Shown here: positions 18,586 through 27,615 of the stretch, piece by piece
How the letters are laid out: the number at the start of each line of letters is the position of its first letter
Numbering within the stretch: position 1 is the stretch's first letter
Assembly (NCBI GenBank): GCA_964577975.1
Contig: CAZOBB010000058.1
Span: 62,001-126,000 of the forward strand
Origin: JAOZMY01 sp964577975
Lineage (GTDB): Bacteria > Desulfobacterota > S145-22
Direction: 5' to 3'
DNA length: 64,000 nucleotides
Program-made: the position numbers and the translations under genes
The notes under the pieces: model-generated
Told to the model about the DNA's origin: nothing
Database searches by the model: none
Seen by the model: only the letters and a program-made list of their open reading frames with translations

Positions 18586-20541
18586 GTGGGGGAGAAAACT
18601 TACCAAGAGGACGAAAAGGGACCAATTGAAAGGATACACCTGCATCCCATAACACTAGCCTTCACTGGCCCCCTCAAAAAACTTGAAGCGCCTTTCCAGC
18701 TGCAATATTTTGACAATGCCCTTTCCATCATCAGAGTGACGTTACTCTTTGCCGCTTTCCTCTATGGGGTTTTCGGCCTTTTAGACGCTTACCTCGTGCC
18801 GGAGAAAAAAAGTCTCTTCTGGGCTATACGTTATTTTTTCATCTGCCCTTTAATATTAACCTTATTCCTTCTTACCTTCTTTCCTATTTTTAGAAAAATC
18901 ATGCAACCCGCCATCGCCTTCGTGGAGGTTCTCGGCGGCATGGGAATCATTTGGATGACTGTCGTGGCCCCTCCTCCAGCCAACTACTCCTACTATGCAG
19001 GCATCATCCTAATCATCATTGTAGGTTACACCGCCGTGAAATTACGCTTCGTATGGGCTTCCCCCGCGGGATGGATTCTCGTGATCACCTACAATCTCTC
19101 CGCCACCTTTCTCACACATACGCCAGCCCCTGTCCTCCTCAACAACAACTTTTTTCTAATCAGTGCCAACCTCATAGGCATGTTGGCCTGTTACCTGATT
19201 GAATTCCATCAGCGGCGAGACTATTACACCAAACATCTTCTGGAGCTCGAACAAGACAAGGTTCGACAAGCAAAAGACCTTTTGGAAGAGCGGGTCAGGC
19301 AACGGACCAAACAGCTAATGGAAACCAACCAAAAGCTCGAAAGAGAAATCGAAGAACGCCACCGTCTAGAAGAAGAAAGAGAGCGCATCAGGGCCCGCCT
19401 CTCCAAGCAACAAAGGATGGAATCCATCGGTCTGATGGCAGGAGGTGTCGCACACGATCTCAACAACATTCTCTCCGGAATTGTTACCTATCCGGACCTC
19501 ATTTTGAGAAGGCTTCCCAAAGACAGTGAGCTTTGGAAATACGTGGAAGCAATCAAGGACACGGGAGAGCGCGCCGCGGCTGTCGTCGCCGATCTCTTAA
19601 CGGTAGCCAGAGGCATCGCCTCGGAAAAGGAAGTAATAAACATCAATGAATTGGTGAAAAATTACCTCTCCTCACCAGAATATAAAAACCTCCTCTCCTG
19701 CTATCCCCGTATTCACCTAACCTTCAACCCCGCCCCTGATCTTCCCCCCTGCAAACTTTCCAAAGTCCACATTCAAAAGGTTCTCATGAACCTGGTAAAC
19801 AACGCCTATGAAGCTATCGGAGAAGAGGGAACCGTCACGATCCGCACAGGAACCCATACCATCACCCCCGATTCGTCCTCCTGTCTTCGAGAATCACTGA
19901 AAGAAGGCAACTACGTCGTTCTGGAAATTCAAGACGATGGACCAGGGATATCCAAAGAAGACCTTCATCGAATCTTCGAACCTTTTTACAGTAAAAAGAT
20001 TATGGGGCGCAGCGGAACCGGCCTAGGTTTGACGGTTGTATGGAATACGATACAAGATCATGAGGGAACCATTCTCGTGGAAAGTGGGAAAGGACAAGGT
20101 ACCACCTTCACCATTTATCTCCCCGCCTCCAAGGAATCCGAAGTTCCGAAACCGTTATTGGAAGAAAGTGAACTAACGGGGAAAGGGAAAATACTCATCG
20201 TTGATGACGAACCTCTTCAGCGGGAAATAACCCATGAAATCCTCGCACACCTTGGATATGAAGTGGTGACCGCTGAAAGCGGGAGGCACGCCCTCGACTA
20301 TCTCGAAAACAACACGGTGGACTTGGTTCTCCTCGATATGTTAATGCCGGGCATGGATGGCCTTGAAACCTTTCAGGAAATCATCAAACTCTACCCTCAC
20401 CAGAAAACGATTATTGTCAGCGGCTACTCAGAGAGCGAAAAGGTTAACAAGGCTATGGAACTAGGCGTCGCTCACTACATCAAAAAGCCTTTCAGTCTCA
20501 CATCCCTTGGAATCGTCGTAAAAAAAGTCCTTGCGGCCTGA
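18586..20541 (+). CDS. Membrane hybrid histidine kinase with C-terminal receiver domain
   Basis: A 651-residue protein. Six hydrophobic segments span about residues 46-206. A highly charged coiled coil (about 210-277) leads to the dimerisation domain with phospho-acceptor His290 in GGVAHDLNN. The ATPase domain has the N box at 402-410, DDGPGIS at 450-456 and GTGLGL at 477-482. A receiver domain fills 535-651, with the acidic pocket at 540-541, phospho-acceptor Asp584 and Lys634. No PAS or periplasmic sensor domain is seen, so the membrane part itself is the likely input. No response regulator with a DNA-binding domain is adjacent. The start is a GTG at 18586, the first possible start after an in-frame TAA at 18553. 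Confidence 0.88.
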   Translation: MGEKTYQEDEKGPIERIHLHPITLAFTGPLKKLEAPFQLQYFDNALSIIRVTLLFAAFLYGVFGLLDAYLVPEKKSLFWAIRYFFICPLILTLFLLTFFPIFRKIMQPAIAFVEVLGGMGIIWMTVVAPPPANYSYYAGIILIIIVGYTAVKLRFVWASPAGWILVITYNLSATFLTHTPAPVLLNNNFFLISANLIGMLACYLIEFHQRRDYYTKHLLELEQDKVRQAKDLLEERVRQRTKQLMETNQKLEREIEERHRLEEERERIRARLSKQQRMESIGLMAGGVAHDLNNILSGIVTYPDLILRRLPKDSELWKYVEAIKDTGERAAAVVADLLTVARGIASEKEVININELVKNYLSSPEYKNLLSCYPRIHLTFNPAPDLPPCKLSKVHIQKVLMNLVNNAYEAIGEEGTVTIRTGTHTITPDSSSCLRESLKEGNYVVLEIQDDGPGISKEDLHRIFEPFYSKKIMGRSGTGLGLTVVWNTIQDHEGTILVESGKGQGTTFTIYLPASKESEVPKPLLEESELTGKGKILIVDDEPLQREITHEILAHLGYEVVTAESGRHALDYLENNTVDLVLLDMLMPGMDGLETFQEIIKLYPHQKTIIVSGYSESEKVNKAMELGVAHYIKKPFSLTSLGIVVKKVLAA

Positions 20542-20547
20542 AAAGGA

Positions 20548-20577
20548 GAGCCTGGGAGAAAAATACCCCCCAAGCTC
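20548..20577. terminator. Hairpin between convergent kinase and lyase-like genes
   Basis: GAGCCTGGG (20548-20556) and CCCAAGCTC (20569-20577) can pair: 9 bp with one mismatch on the plus strand, or one G-T wobble on the minus strand. Its place in the 46-bp gap between convergent genes suggests a shared transcription end. The T-rich tail is weak in both directions. Confidence 0.45.
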
Positions 20578-20587
20578 CCTTGTCTCG

Positions 20588-21880
20588 TTAAAGTAAGTCT
20601 TTCAAATAGGGGGAAGGGGGTACATCCGAAACGAGGGTCTCCGCTCGAGAAATAGCCCACGTACCACGCTGCAAATACCCCGCCAGGGAGTGGAAAAGTT
20701 GCCCCAACGTCTCCCTGATACGTTCTGGCTCTTCCTCTCCCGGCTTGACCACATGCTTCACCGCCTCTTCCACGAAGGTATCCAGATCTCTATCCGAATC
20801 CCGTAATCCCTTCAAACGCTCTTTCGAGATTCCCGTGACCTCAGAAACGGCCGTTACAATGGTATCCATCAGCTCCGGCGAGATCTTGAGGTATTCATCA
20901 CGGAATTTCTTTCCCACGGCCAGGAGTTTGGGGATATCCACGCCTGTTCTGACCCCCATCGCCTCCATCATCACCACGACATCCTCCGTGGCAACCAGAC
21001 CCGACAGGAGATGTTCCTTGTGATAGTATTTACCCGTTCCTCGAATCAAACGGCCATCAATCATGTTAGCGGGCTGCCCACCGATACCGCTCAAGGTGGA
21101 TTCAAATCGATAGATCCCAGCCTGCAAGGCCGCAAACACGTTAGCCAATCCCATCCCCCGTGAGGTGTGAAAATGAGCCAAGTGATACTTGGGATCCGCC
21201 CATTTTCCCATTACATCGGGATCGAGAATCATCGAAAAATATTCATACACCCGCGCAGGATCCGCAGACCCATCGTGATCCGCCTGTTCAATGTAGCTGG
21301 CTCCCAAATCTAGATAGATCTTGGAAAATTCCACAGCCCGTTTCAGGTCCGTGACCCTCGCCCCTTCCATGGGAGACCCCCAAATGGTGCTGACGGTTCC
21401 GCACATATGAATATCCTGTTCCTTCACCATTTTGATACATCGCTCCGTCATCTTCCAATAATCATCCAGCGTCATTCCCGAATTCGTCTTGTGATGAACC
21501 GGATCCGTCGAAACCATCTGTAAAACAATGTCAGGCCCCACTCCGTGCTTTACCTTGAAATCGAGAGCCCTCGTGCATGCCCGTTCATTGATGGTAATCG
21601 CCGTTATCCAAACCTTTCCTCCATTCTGTCGAAGAAGATGCCCAACCCGCTTACTTTGAAAGAGACGCTCCAAAAGCTCCTCCGCGTCGGCAAACTGAGG
21701 CAGGTATTTGGGATGGCCAAAATTGGTCACCTCCACATGCTCGAACCCTGCCAGGATGAGCTCCTCTACGATCGCCAATTTTTCGTCGGTGCTAAAAACA
21801 TGCTCCAATGCCTGCATCCCGTCCCGGACGGTAAGATCTCCGATTTCCACTCTCTCGGGAAACGACAAGCGATATTTCAT
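20588..21880 (-). CDS. HMG-CoA-lyase-like DRE-TIM metallolyase, divergent
   Basis: A 430-residue TIM-barrel protein of the HMGL/pyruvate-carboxyltransferase family. It has the N-terminal Arg-Asp pair R19-D20 in LTVRDGMQ, the TVSTIWGSPMEG strand (about 162-173), and the metal-ligand His pair H236/H238 in LAHFHTSRGMGLAN. Canonical HMG-CoA lyase has a catalytic Cys in a GLGGCP loop; here the loop is SGIGGQP, with Gln269 in its place. It is also about 130 residues longer than usual lyases. It is the last gene of the minus-strand catabolic run, after the GcdA-like gene (94-bp gap). A role in C-C cleavage or condensation of an acyl-CoA is likely, but the HMG-CoA substrate is not supported. Confidence 0.75.
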   Translation of the reverse strand: MKYRLSFPERVEIGDLTVRDGMQALEHVFSTDEKLAIVEELILAGFEHVEVTNFGHPKYLPQFADAEELLERLFQSKRVGHLLRQNGGKVWITAITINERACTRALDFKVKHGVGPDIVLQMVSTDPVHHKTNSGMTLDDYWKMTERCIKMVKEQDIHMCGTVSTIWGSPMEGARVTDLKRAVEFSKIYLDLGASYIEQADHDGSADPARVYEYFSMILDPDVMGKWADPKYHLAHFHTSRGMGLANVFAALQAGIYRFESTLSGIGGQPANMIDGRLIRGTGKYYHKEHLLSGLVATEDVVVMMEAMGVRTGVDIPKLLAVGKKFRDEYLKISPELMDTIVTAVSEVTGISKERLKGLRDSDRDLDTFVEEAVKHVVKPGEEEPERIRETLGQLFHSLAGYLQRGTWAISRAETLVSDVPPSPYLKDLL

Positions 21881-21974
21881 ATCCCTCGCCTCCTTTTGGC
21901 GGAGGAGGAAGAACGCTTCGGCCTTCCTCCTCGTCTTTATCGTTTAGATTTGACGAATCGCCGTCTTGTTCCCC

Positions 21975-23714
21975 CTATCCCTTGATAATCCTCGGCGTAA
22001 TCAGGTGATGGTGCGGACAGAAGGAAGGCGGATTCTGATACGCGGCTCCCGTAAAAGCCACCATGTAACGTCGTATATCGGCAAACGACACCACCTCGTC
22101 GACGAACCCTCGAATGGCACAATAGACGGGCCGAGATTGCTCATAGTACTGCTTCGCCAACGCGTTCATCTTTTCGATGATTGGCTCCAACGGACGGCCT
22201 GCGTCCTGCTCTTTAACCAAACGGCGTGAGAACGATGCGGCTGCAGCCGTCTCGCCATGCATGACGTAGATTTCGGTCGTCGGTGTTCCTAGGGTAAAGA
22301 CATTATTGTTGTTGGCCGTGGGTCCACCCATGATATAATGCGCCGCCGCTGTCCCTTTACGCAAGACCGTCAGCATCATGGGAAGATCGGACTGTTCAAT
22401 GGAGTAGATCAACGCCTGTCCAAGCCCCAAGAGTTCCGCCTTTTCGGCCAAATCCCCCACATCAATGCCTGTCGTATCCTGAAACCATATCATGGGAATC
22501 CGATCTCGGCCACACAGGGTTACGAACTCGTTCAACTTAATCAATCCCTGTCGGTAAAATTTACCCCCGACGCCCATATATTTTCCTTTGGCATATTCGG
22601 GATAATCTTTTCCGAGAAAACCCTGACGATTGCCCACGACACCGACCAGGAAACCATCCACTTTGGCCAGGGCCGTATAGATTTCCGGACCGTAATCGGG
22701 ACGGAACTCCATGTGTTCGCTCCCATCAACCAGCCGTGCCACGACCTCTTCGATACTGTAAACCATCTTCTGATTGAAAGGAACAATCCGATTGATCTCT
22801 TCGGGGCTGAATTTCGGCTCTTTCGGCTTCGCCACGCGGAAGAAGTCTGGATTGTAGGCGGGCATATCCTTCATCAACCGTTTGAGGGCATCCAAAACAC
22901 CCTCTTCCGTCTCATAGACTTCTTTGAAAAAACCGGTTTCGTTATAGTGAATCTCCACTCGTCCCGGAGGCACGGCCTTGAAATGGCGGGTAGCCTCGAT
23001 CAATTGAAGGGCCCCTTCCAGATCAAAATGGCCCTTGGGGCTCATGCCTCCCACAATCCCACCGCCACCGACGGCGATATTGGCATCTTTATGGGCGATG
23101 ATATAAGTTGGGCTGATCCCCTGATAGCCTCCCCCCGCCGGATTCGTTCCATAAACTCCCGCCAATACGGGAATCCCCATCTTCTCGAGCTCCGCGTGGC
23201 GATAGAAGGTTGTTCCACCACCCCGACGGTCCGCGTAAACCTCCTGCTGTTCCGTCAGCTTCACGCCACTGCAGTTGACAAGCCACACAAGCGGAACATG
23301 AAGCCGTTTTGCCATATCGGTGACCCGCAGGATGTTCTCCGCCTGCCCGGCGATCCACGCCCCCGCGATGACCTTATTGTCGAACCCGATAATCACAGCC
23401 CAGCGGCCACTGATCTTACCCAGGCCATCAATCACACCAGTTGTTCCTTCCTCGTTGTTCTTTGGATTGTACAGGGTATGAAGGGGACACCACGTTCCAG
23501 GATCCACGAGATATTCGAGACGCTGCCAAACCGTCAACTGTCCCCGCTTGTTGATACGTTCGGCCGGAAGTCCCGCGTTTTTCACCCGCTCCACCTCTTT
23601 GGCGACCTCTTCCTCCACCTGTTTGATCTGCTTGACGTTTTCCTCCATCCGTTCGATCTGTTTCTCGTTGAGCGGTTTTCCAAATTCCTGCATTTTCTCA
23701 AAATACTTTCTCAT
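21975..23714 (-). CDS. Glutaconyl-CoA decarboxylase alpha-subunit-like carboxyltransferase
   Basis: A 579-residue acyl-CoA carboxyltransferase with two crotonase-fold lobes. Length and sequence fit GcdA better than PccB: an N-terminal charged helix with KPLNEKQIERMEENVKQI, RRGGGTTFYRHAELEKMGIP and GVYGTNPAGGGYQG near residues 165-200, and GPTANNNNVFTLGTPTTEIYV near 500. GcdA transfers CO2 from glutaconyl-CoA to biotin in the sodium-pumping decarboxylase. No membrane beta subunit or biotin carrier is encoded in the window, so direction and partner are open. Its start overlaps the stop of the crotonase gene (ATGA). Carboxylation of 3-methylcrotonyl-CoA is a possible alternative. Confidence 0.8.
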   Translation of the reverse strand: MRKYFEKMQEFGKPLNEKQIERMEENVKQIKQVEEEVAKEVERVKNAGLPAERINKRGQLTVWQRLEYLVDPGTWCPLHTLYNPKNNEEGTTGVIDGLGKISGRWAVIIGFDNKVIAGAWIAGQAENILRVTDMAKRLHVPLVWLVNCSGVKLTEQQEVYADRRGGGTTFYRHAELEKMGIPVLAGVYGTNPAGGGYQGISPTYIIAHKDANIAVGGGGIVGGMSPKGHFDLEGALQLIEATRHFKAVPPGRVEIHYNETGFFKEVYETEEGVLDALKRLMKDMPAYNPDFFRVAKPKEPKFSPEEINRIVPFNQKMVYSIEEVVARLVDGSEHMEFRPDYGPEIYTALAKVDGFLVGVVGNRQGFLGKDYPEYAKGKYMGVGGKFYRQGLIKLNEFVTLCGRDRIPMIWFQDTTGIDVGDLAEKAELLGLGQALIYSIEQSDLPMMLTVLRKGTAAAHYIMGGPTANNNNVFTLGTPTTEIYVMHGETAAAASFSRRLVKEQDAGRPLEPIIEKMNALAKQYYEQSRPVYCAIRGFVDEVVSFADIRRYMVAFTGAAYQNPPSFCPHHHLITPRIIKG

Positions 23715-24928
23715 TCTTGTACCTCCCTAAAATCTGCTACTTTCTGTTCCAAGGTTGCAACAATCCCCTGCTTAAAGCGGGGGTCCCTATAAAGGCGCGA
23801 ATCCGCCTTCTTCTCATCCTCTACAAACCTTTCCTCATCGAACCGGGATTCGGGATAGGCTTCAAACAACTGCTTCAGCTCCGCGATGGATTGAGGCGCC
23901 AGGGGACGGCCTAGTCTCTTTATCTCTTCTTTGACCTCTTTCAGCGGTTTCCCCCATAATCCTTCATAGTGCATGGGATCAACCCTCCGACTGACTTCCT
24001 CATCTATCTCCCTGTCGGTTGCGAGAATCTTCCTATCTTTTCCACCGACGGTCGGAACCTTATGACTCGGGCAAACAGCCAACTCCAATGCCACGGGGAT
24101 CAGCAATAATCCAACCTCGTCGTTGTGAGCCTGTAAAGCATCCGCATATCTCTGTTTGTCTCTTTGAGGGTCATCCGTCCGTTCCTTCTTTGGAAAAGCC
24201 TGCGTCACTTCAACCACGACATTGTAAATGCCACACGCCTTTAGATCTGCCGCTTTCACCTCTCTACTCGTGGACGCCATGAACTTAGCATTCAGCATTC
24301 CCGCCTTGGTATAAGCCCTGCCAACGCCAGCCCACCCAGGTATCAACCCGATCTGCGCTTCGCTGAAACACATTCCCGACCTAGAATCCCCGATCAAGAC
24401 GTCCGTCATCAGCGTAATCTCTGCCGATCCCCCAAACCGTGTCCCACCCCCGCATATCGCCAAGGTGCGCATCTTACCGGAAATCTGACGAACCTTTTTG
24501 TAAAGGCCCACTCCCTTCTCGATCCGCCTGTCTCCCCAGGCATAGAGGGCCTCAATTTCTCCTCTCGGACGCCCCGCCTTTTCCAATTCCTTGCGCTTTT
24601 CTATGGTATCTACCAAACGGTTGAGGCTTTCTTTCAAGTCTCCACCCGCGTGGACCGGATCACACCCTCCATAGAAAATAAGAAAGGACCATTCACTTGC
24701 CTTATTTTCAAAGATCTTCTCCAGCGCCGCATGGTAAGCATCCAACCCAGGATTCCCTACCTGATGCACGGGTGGGTTATAATAACACAGAATCCCCCCC
24801 CTCGCACCCCCATAGGAGATTTCATCCAGATACAGAGAGGCTCGTCCATCCTCCCACGCATACACCGTTCCTTCGTTCCTCAACCCTTTTATCTTTCCCG
24901 ATCGAAAAATATCTATCGGCCCAGCCAT
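23711..24928 (-). CDS. Extended crotonase-family enzyme (enoyl-CoA hydratase/isomerase-like)
   Basis: A 405-residue crotonase-superfamily protein, far longer than the usual 260. The first oxyanion-hole segment is CDPVHAGGDLKES near residue 90, and the second, GGGTRFGGSAEITLMTD, contains a Glu at the crotonase Glu144 position. SEAQIGLIPGWAGVGRA supplies the Glu164 equivalent, so both acid-base residues are kept. The extra length lies in a charged insert of about 45 residues after the first segment and in a C-terminal extension of about 140. It is coupled to the GcdA-like gene by an ATGA overlap. A hydratase acting with that carboxyltransferase and the lyase-like gene is a reasonable reading. 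I considered ring-opening BamA-type hydrolases but could not support that. Confidence 0.78.
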   Translation of the reverse strand: MAGPIDIFRSGKIKGLRNEGTVYAWEDGRASLYLDEISYGGARGGILCYYNPPVHQVGNPGLDAYHAALEKIFENKASEWSFLIFYGGCDPVHAGGDLKESLNRLVDTIEKRKELEKAGRPRGEIEALYAWGDRRIEKGVGLYKKVRQISGKMRTLAICGGGTRFGGSAEITLMTDVLIGDSRSGMCFSEAQIGLIPGWAGVGRAYTKAGMLNAKFMASTSREVKAADLKACGIYNVVVEVTQAFPKKERTDDPQRDKQRYADALQAHNDEVGLLLIPVALELAVCPSHKVPTVGGKDRKILATDREIDEEVSRRVDPMHYEGLWGKPLKEVKEEIKRLGRPLAPQSIAELKQLFEAYPESRFDEERFVEDEKKADSRLYRDPRFKQGIVATLEQKVADFREVQE

Positions 24929-25041
24929 GTTTTACCCCCTTTGAATACGTATGGTTTCCTTTTTACCAAACGTTCGTTAAAAAACCACTTTTTCCTTCTT
25001 TTCCCTCTTCGGCCCCATCTATCCTCCGTTTTTGAACCCTT

Positions 25042-26592
25042 TCATATCGGTATGTTACCATGCTTCTTCTTCGGGTTGGTGTCTTTCTTGTCCTTGACCA
25101 TCTCCAGGGCCGTAATCAATTTGGTTCGGGTGTCTTCTGGAAAGATGATGTCATCCACGAATCCCAACTGAGCCACTCGGTAAGGACTCGCAAAACGGTC
25201 CTCATAGTCTTCCACCAATTCCCTTTTCCGCTCTTCTGGATTTTCCGCCGCCGCGATTTCTTTTCTGAAGATTATGTTGACCGCCCCTTCCGGCCCCATC
25301 ACCGCCACCTCTCCGGAGGGGTAGATATAATTGATATCTCCTCGGATATGTTTCGACGACATCACATCATACGCACCACCGTAAGCCTTGCGGGTAATTA
25401 GGGTGATCTTCGGCACCGTCGCTTCACAAAAGGCGTAAAGGAGCTGGGCCCCGTGCTTGATAATTCCCCCATACTCCTGTGCCGTTCCAGGCAAAAAGCC
25501 CGGTACATCCACGAACGTAACGATGGGAATGTTAAAGGCATCGCAAAAACGCACGAAGCGCGCCCCTTTTTTGGAGGCGTTGATGTCAAGGCATCCCGCA
25601 AGAAAATTCGGCTGATTCGCCACGATCCCGACCGAATAACCGTTGAGTCTTCCAAAACCGACTATCATGTTTCGCGCATAATGGGCATGAACCTCTAGAA
25701 ATTTATGATCATCCAACACTTCCTTAATAAGGACATGCATATCATACGGCTTCTTCGAATTTTCGGGAATCAGATCCTTCAAAATGTCGTTCTTTCGCTC
25801 TATGGGATCTTCACAGGAGATACGCGGAGGCTTCTCTTCATTGTTTTGGGGGAGATAAGGAAGCAATTCACGCACCAGCCTCAAGGTCTCCTCGTCATCC
25901 TCCCTCATGAAATGAGCCACCCCGCTCCGTGTGCTGTGAGTCACCGCACCACCAAGCGCCTCTTTCGTCACCTCCTCATGGGTTACCGATTTGATAACAT
26001 TGGGTCCCGTAATAAACATATAACTGGTTTTCTTGCTCATAAGGATAAAATCGGTAATGGCCGGTGAGTAGACGGCACCTCCTGCACATGGACCCAGAAT
26101 GACGGAGATCTGCGGGATTACCCCGGACGCAAGGGTGTTACGGAGGAAGATATAGGCATATCCTGCCAAACTCTCCACGCCTTCTTGAATGCGTGCCCCT
26201 CCCGAATCATTCAAGCCAATCACGGGAGCGCCGTTTTTCATGGCAAGGTCCATGATTTTACAGATCTTTTCGGCAAAAGTCATACTCAACGCCCCGCCAA
26301 ACACTGTGAAATCCTGGGAAAAGACATAGACGGGACGTCCGTGAATCTTCCCGTATCCCGTTACCACCCCATCTCCGTAATACCTTTTCTTCTCCATTCC
26401 AAAATTGGTGCAGCGATGGACAACCAACTTATCGATCTCGACAAATGAACCGGGATCCAACAAGATGTCCAAACGTTCCCGCGCCGTAAGCTTTCCTTTA
26501 CTATGTTGGGATTCGATATATTTCTCGCCTCCCCCCAGCTCGGCTTGCTGGTTCATCTCCATAATCTCTTTTCTTCTCTTCTCGTAGGTCAC
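25042..26592 (-). CDS. Propionyl-/methylmalonyl-CoA carboxyltransferase subunit (PccB/MmdA family)
   Basis: Biotin-dependent carboxyltransferase of 516 residues. HSKGKLTARERLDILLDPGSF near the N terminus, LNDSGGARIQEGVESLAGYA near residue 110 and VPGFLPGTAQEYGGIIKHGAQ with KAYGGAYDVMSSKH near 370-420 are hallmarks of PccB and MmdA. I prefer the GTG at 26590-26592 (VTYEKRRKE), because a GGAGGA site lies 5 nt upstream and the protein then begins as PccB usually does; a GTG 17 codons earlier is also open. It follows MeaB closely. No biotin carboxylase or biotin carrier protein gene is in the window. Confidence 0.88.
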   Translation of the reverse strand: MTYEKRRKEIMEMNQQAELGGGEKYIESQHSKGKLTARERLDILLDPGSFVEIDKLVVHRCTNFGMEKKRYYGDGVVTGYGKIHGRPVYVFSQDFTVFGGALSMTFAEKICKIMDLAMKNGAPVIGLNDSGGARIQEGVESLAGYAYIFLRNTLASGVIPQISVILGPCAGGAVYSPAITDFILMSKKTSYMFITGPNVIKSVTHEEVTKEALGGAVTHSTRSGVAHFMREDDEETLRLVRELLPYLPQNNEEKPPRISCEDPIERKNDILKDLIPENSKKPYDMHVLIKEVLDDHKFLEVHAHYARNMIVGFGRLNGYSVGIVANQPNFLAGCLDINASKKGARFVRFCDAFNIPIVTFVDVPGFLPGTAQEYGGIIKHGAQLLYAFCEATVPKITLITRKAYGGAYDVMSSKHIRGDINYIYPSGEVAVMGPEGAVNIIFRKEIAAAENPEERKRELVEDYEDRFASPYRVAQLGFVDDIIFPEDTRTKLITALEMVKDKKDTNPKKKHGNIPI

Positions 26593-26636
26593 GGTTCTCC
26601 TCCATCCATGTTCTTTGACCTCAACGCCTCTCTCCT

Positions 26637-27599
26637 TTAGCACAGAAGCGTTCCAAGAATTTCCTCCGATTTCGTGTAAAGATCCTTCTTCCCTTCAATA
26701 ATTTCATCAACGGCCGCCGTCAATCCTTCCTCGTCCCCCACAGCCTCCATGACTCGCTGGGAAATCTGATCCCGGAGGTTGTTCAACAGCTCGATCCGAA
26801 GGGCCCGTCGCAAGAAATCCCTTTTGTGCCTGGGATCCTCGCGGAAGTGTCGATGTTCCTCGATCGCCTCAACCAGCTCTTTTATCCCTTTCCCCTTGAG
26901 CGCTTCCGTCTTCACGATCTTGGGAATCCAACCATCTTGGCGTCGCGCCCCAAGCTCAAGCATCATCATGATCTCCCGTTCCATCCGCTCCGCCCCTTCC
27001 CTCTCACACTTGTTTATGACAAAGATATCTCCAATCTCGAGGATCCCCGCCTTGATGGCTTGAATATCATCACCCAACCCGGGAATCAAAACGATCAAAG
27101 ACGTATGGGCCGTATTCACCACATCCACTTCGTCCTGCCCGACCCCCACGGTTTCCAAGAGGATGACGTCTTTTCCCATGGCGTCCATAACCCGTAAAAT
27201 ATCGGAGGTCGAACGGGACAGCCCTCCCATGCTCCCACGCGTCGCGAGGCTACGGATAAAGACGTCACTGTCCGTGCTGTGACGTTGCATACGAATACGA
27301 TCACCCAGGATGGCTCCACCGGTAAAGGGACTTGTAGGATCAATCACCACCGCCCCGATGCGATACCCTTTTTTTCTGAAAACATCGATCAGACAGTCCA
27401 CCAGTGTGCTCTTTCCGACACCCGGAGACCCCGTAACTCCAATAATGTAGGCTTTTCCCGTATGGGGATACAGCTCCTTCAAGACCTCCGAAACCCACGG
27501 CATCCGGTCATCGATGTCGCGCATCAACCGTGAGGCGGCGCGGACATCCCCACTGATAATCTTCTCCGCCCATTCCTTTGGGTTCAATTCCGACTCCAT
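26637..27599 (-). CDS. MeaB/ArgK-type GTPase chaperone of a B12 acyl-CoA mutase
   Basis: A 320-residue G3E GTPase that loads and protects coenzyme B12 in methylmalonyl- or isobutyryl-CoA mutase. Walker A GSPGVGKSTLVD is near residue 60, the switch segment ETVGVGQDEVDVV near residue 150, and the guanine-specificity motif is NKCE. I chose ATG 27597-27599 (MESELNPKEWAEKIISGD) by similarity to the family's N terminus; the frame is open 18 codons further. It sits two genes after the mutase subunits, which is the usual linkage. Confidence 0.9.
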   Translation of the reverse strand: MESELNPKEWAEKIISGDVRAASRLMRDIDDRMPWVSEVLKELYPHTGKAYIIGVTGSPGVGKSTLVDCLIDVFRKKGYRIGAVVIDPTSPFTGGAILGDRIRMQRHSTDSDVFIRSLATRGSMGGLSRSTSDILRVMDAMGKDVILLETVGVGQDEVDVVNTAHTSLIVLIPGLGDDIQAIKAGILEIGDIFVINKCEREGAERMEREIMMMLELGARRQDGWIPKIVKTEALKGKGIKELVEAIEEHRHFREDPRHKRDFLRRALRIELLNNLRDQISQRVMEAVGDEEGLTAAVDEIIEGKKDLYTKSEEILGTLLC

Positions 27600-27615
27600 T
27601 TCCCAAAAAGTATTT

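Noticed and set aside
18149..18652. Plus-strand open frame upstream of and overlapping the sensor kinase
   Set aside because: It runs in another frame into the kinase gene, lacks a ribosome site and has no family resemblance.
22338..23792. 484-codon open frame antisense to the GcdA-like gene
   Set aside because: It mirrors a strongly supported coding gene on the other strand, has no recognisable motif and no ribosome site; such frames are common shadows here.
23711..24928. Identity of the extended crotonase as a BamA-type ring-opening hydrolase
   Set aside because: I could not recall shared BamA-specific motifs, and none of the other Bam genes are present.
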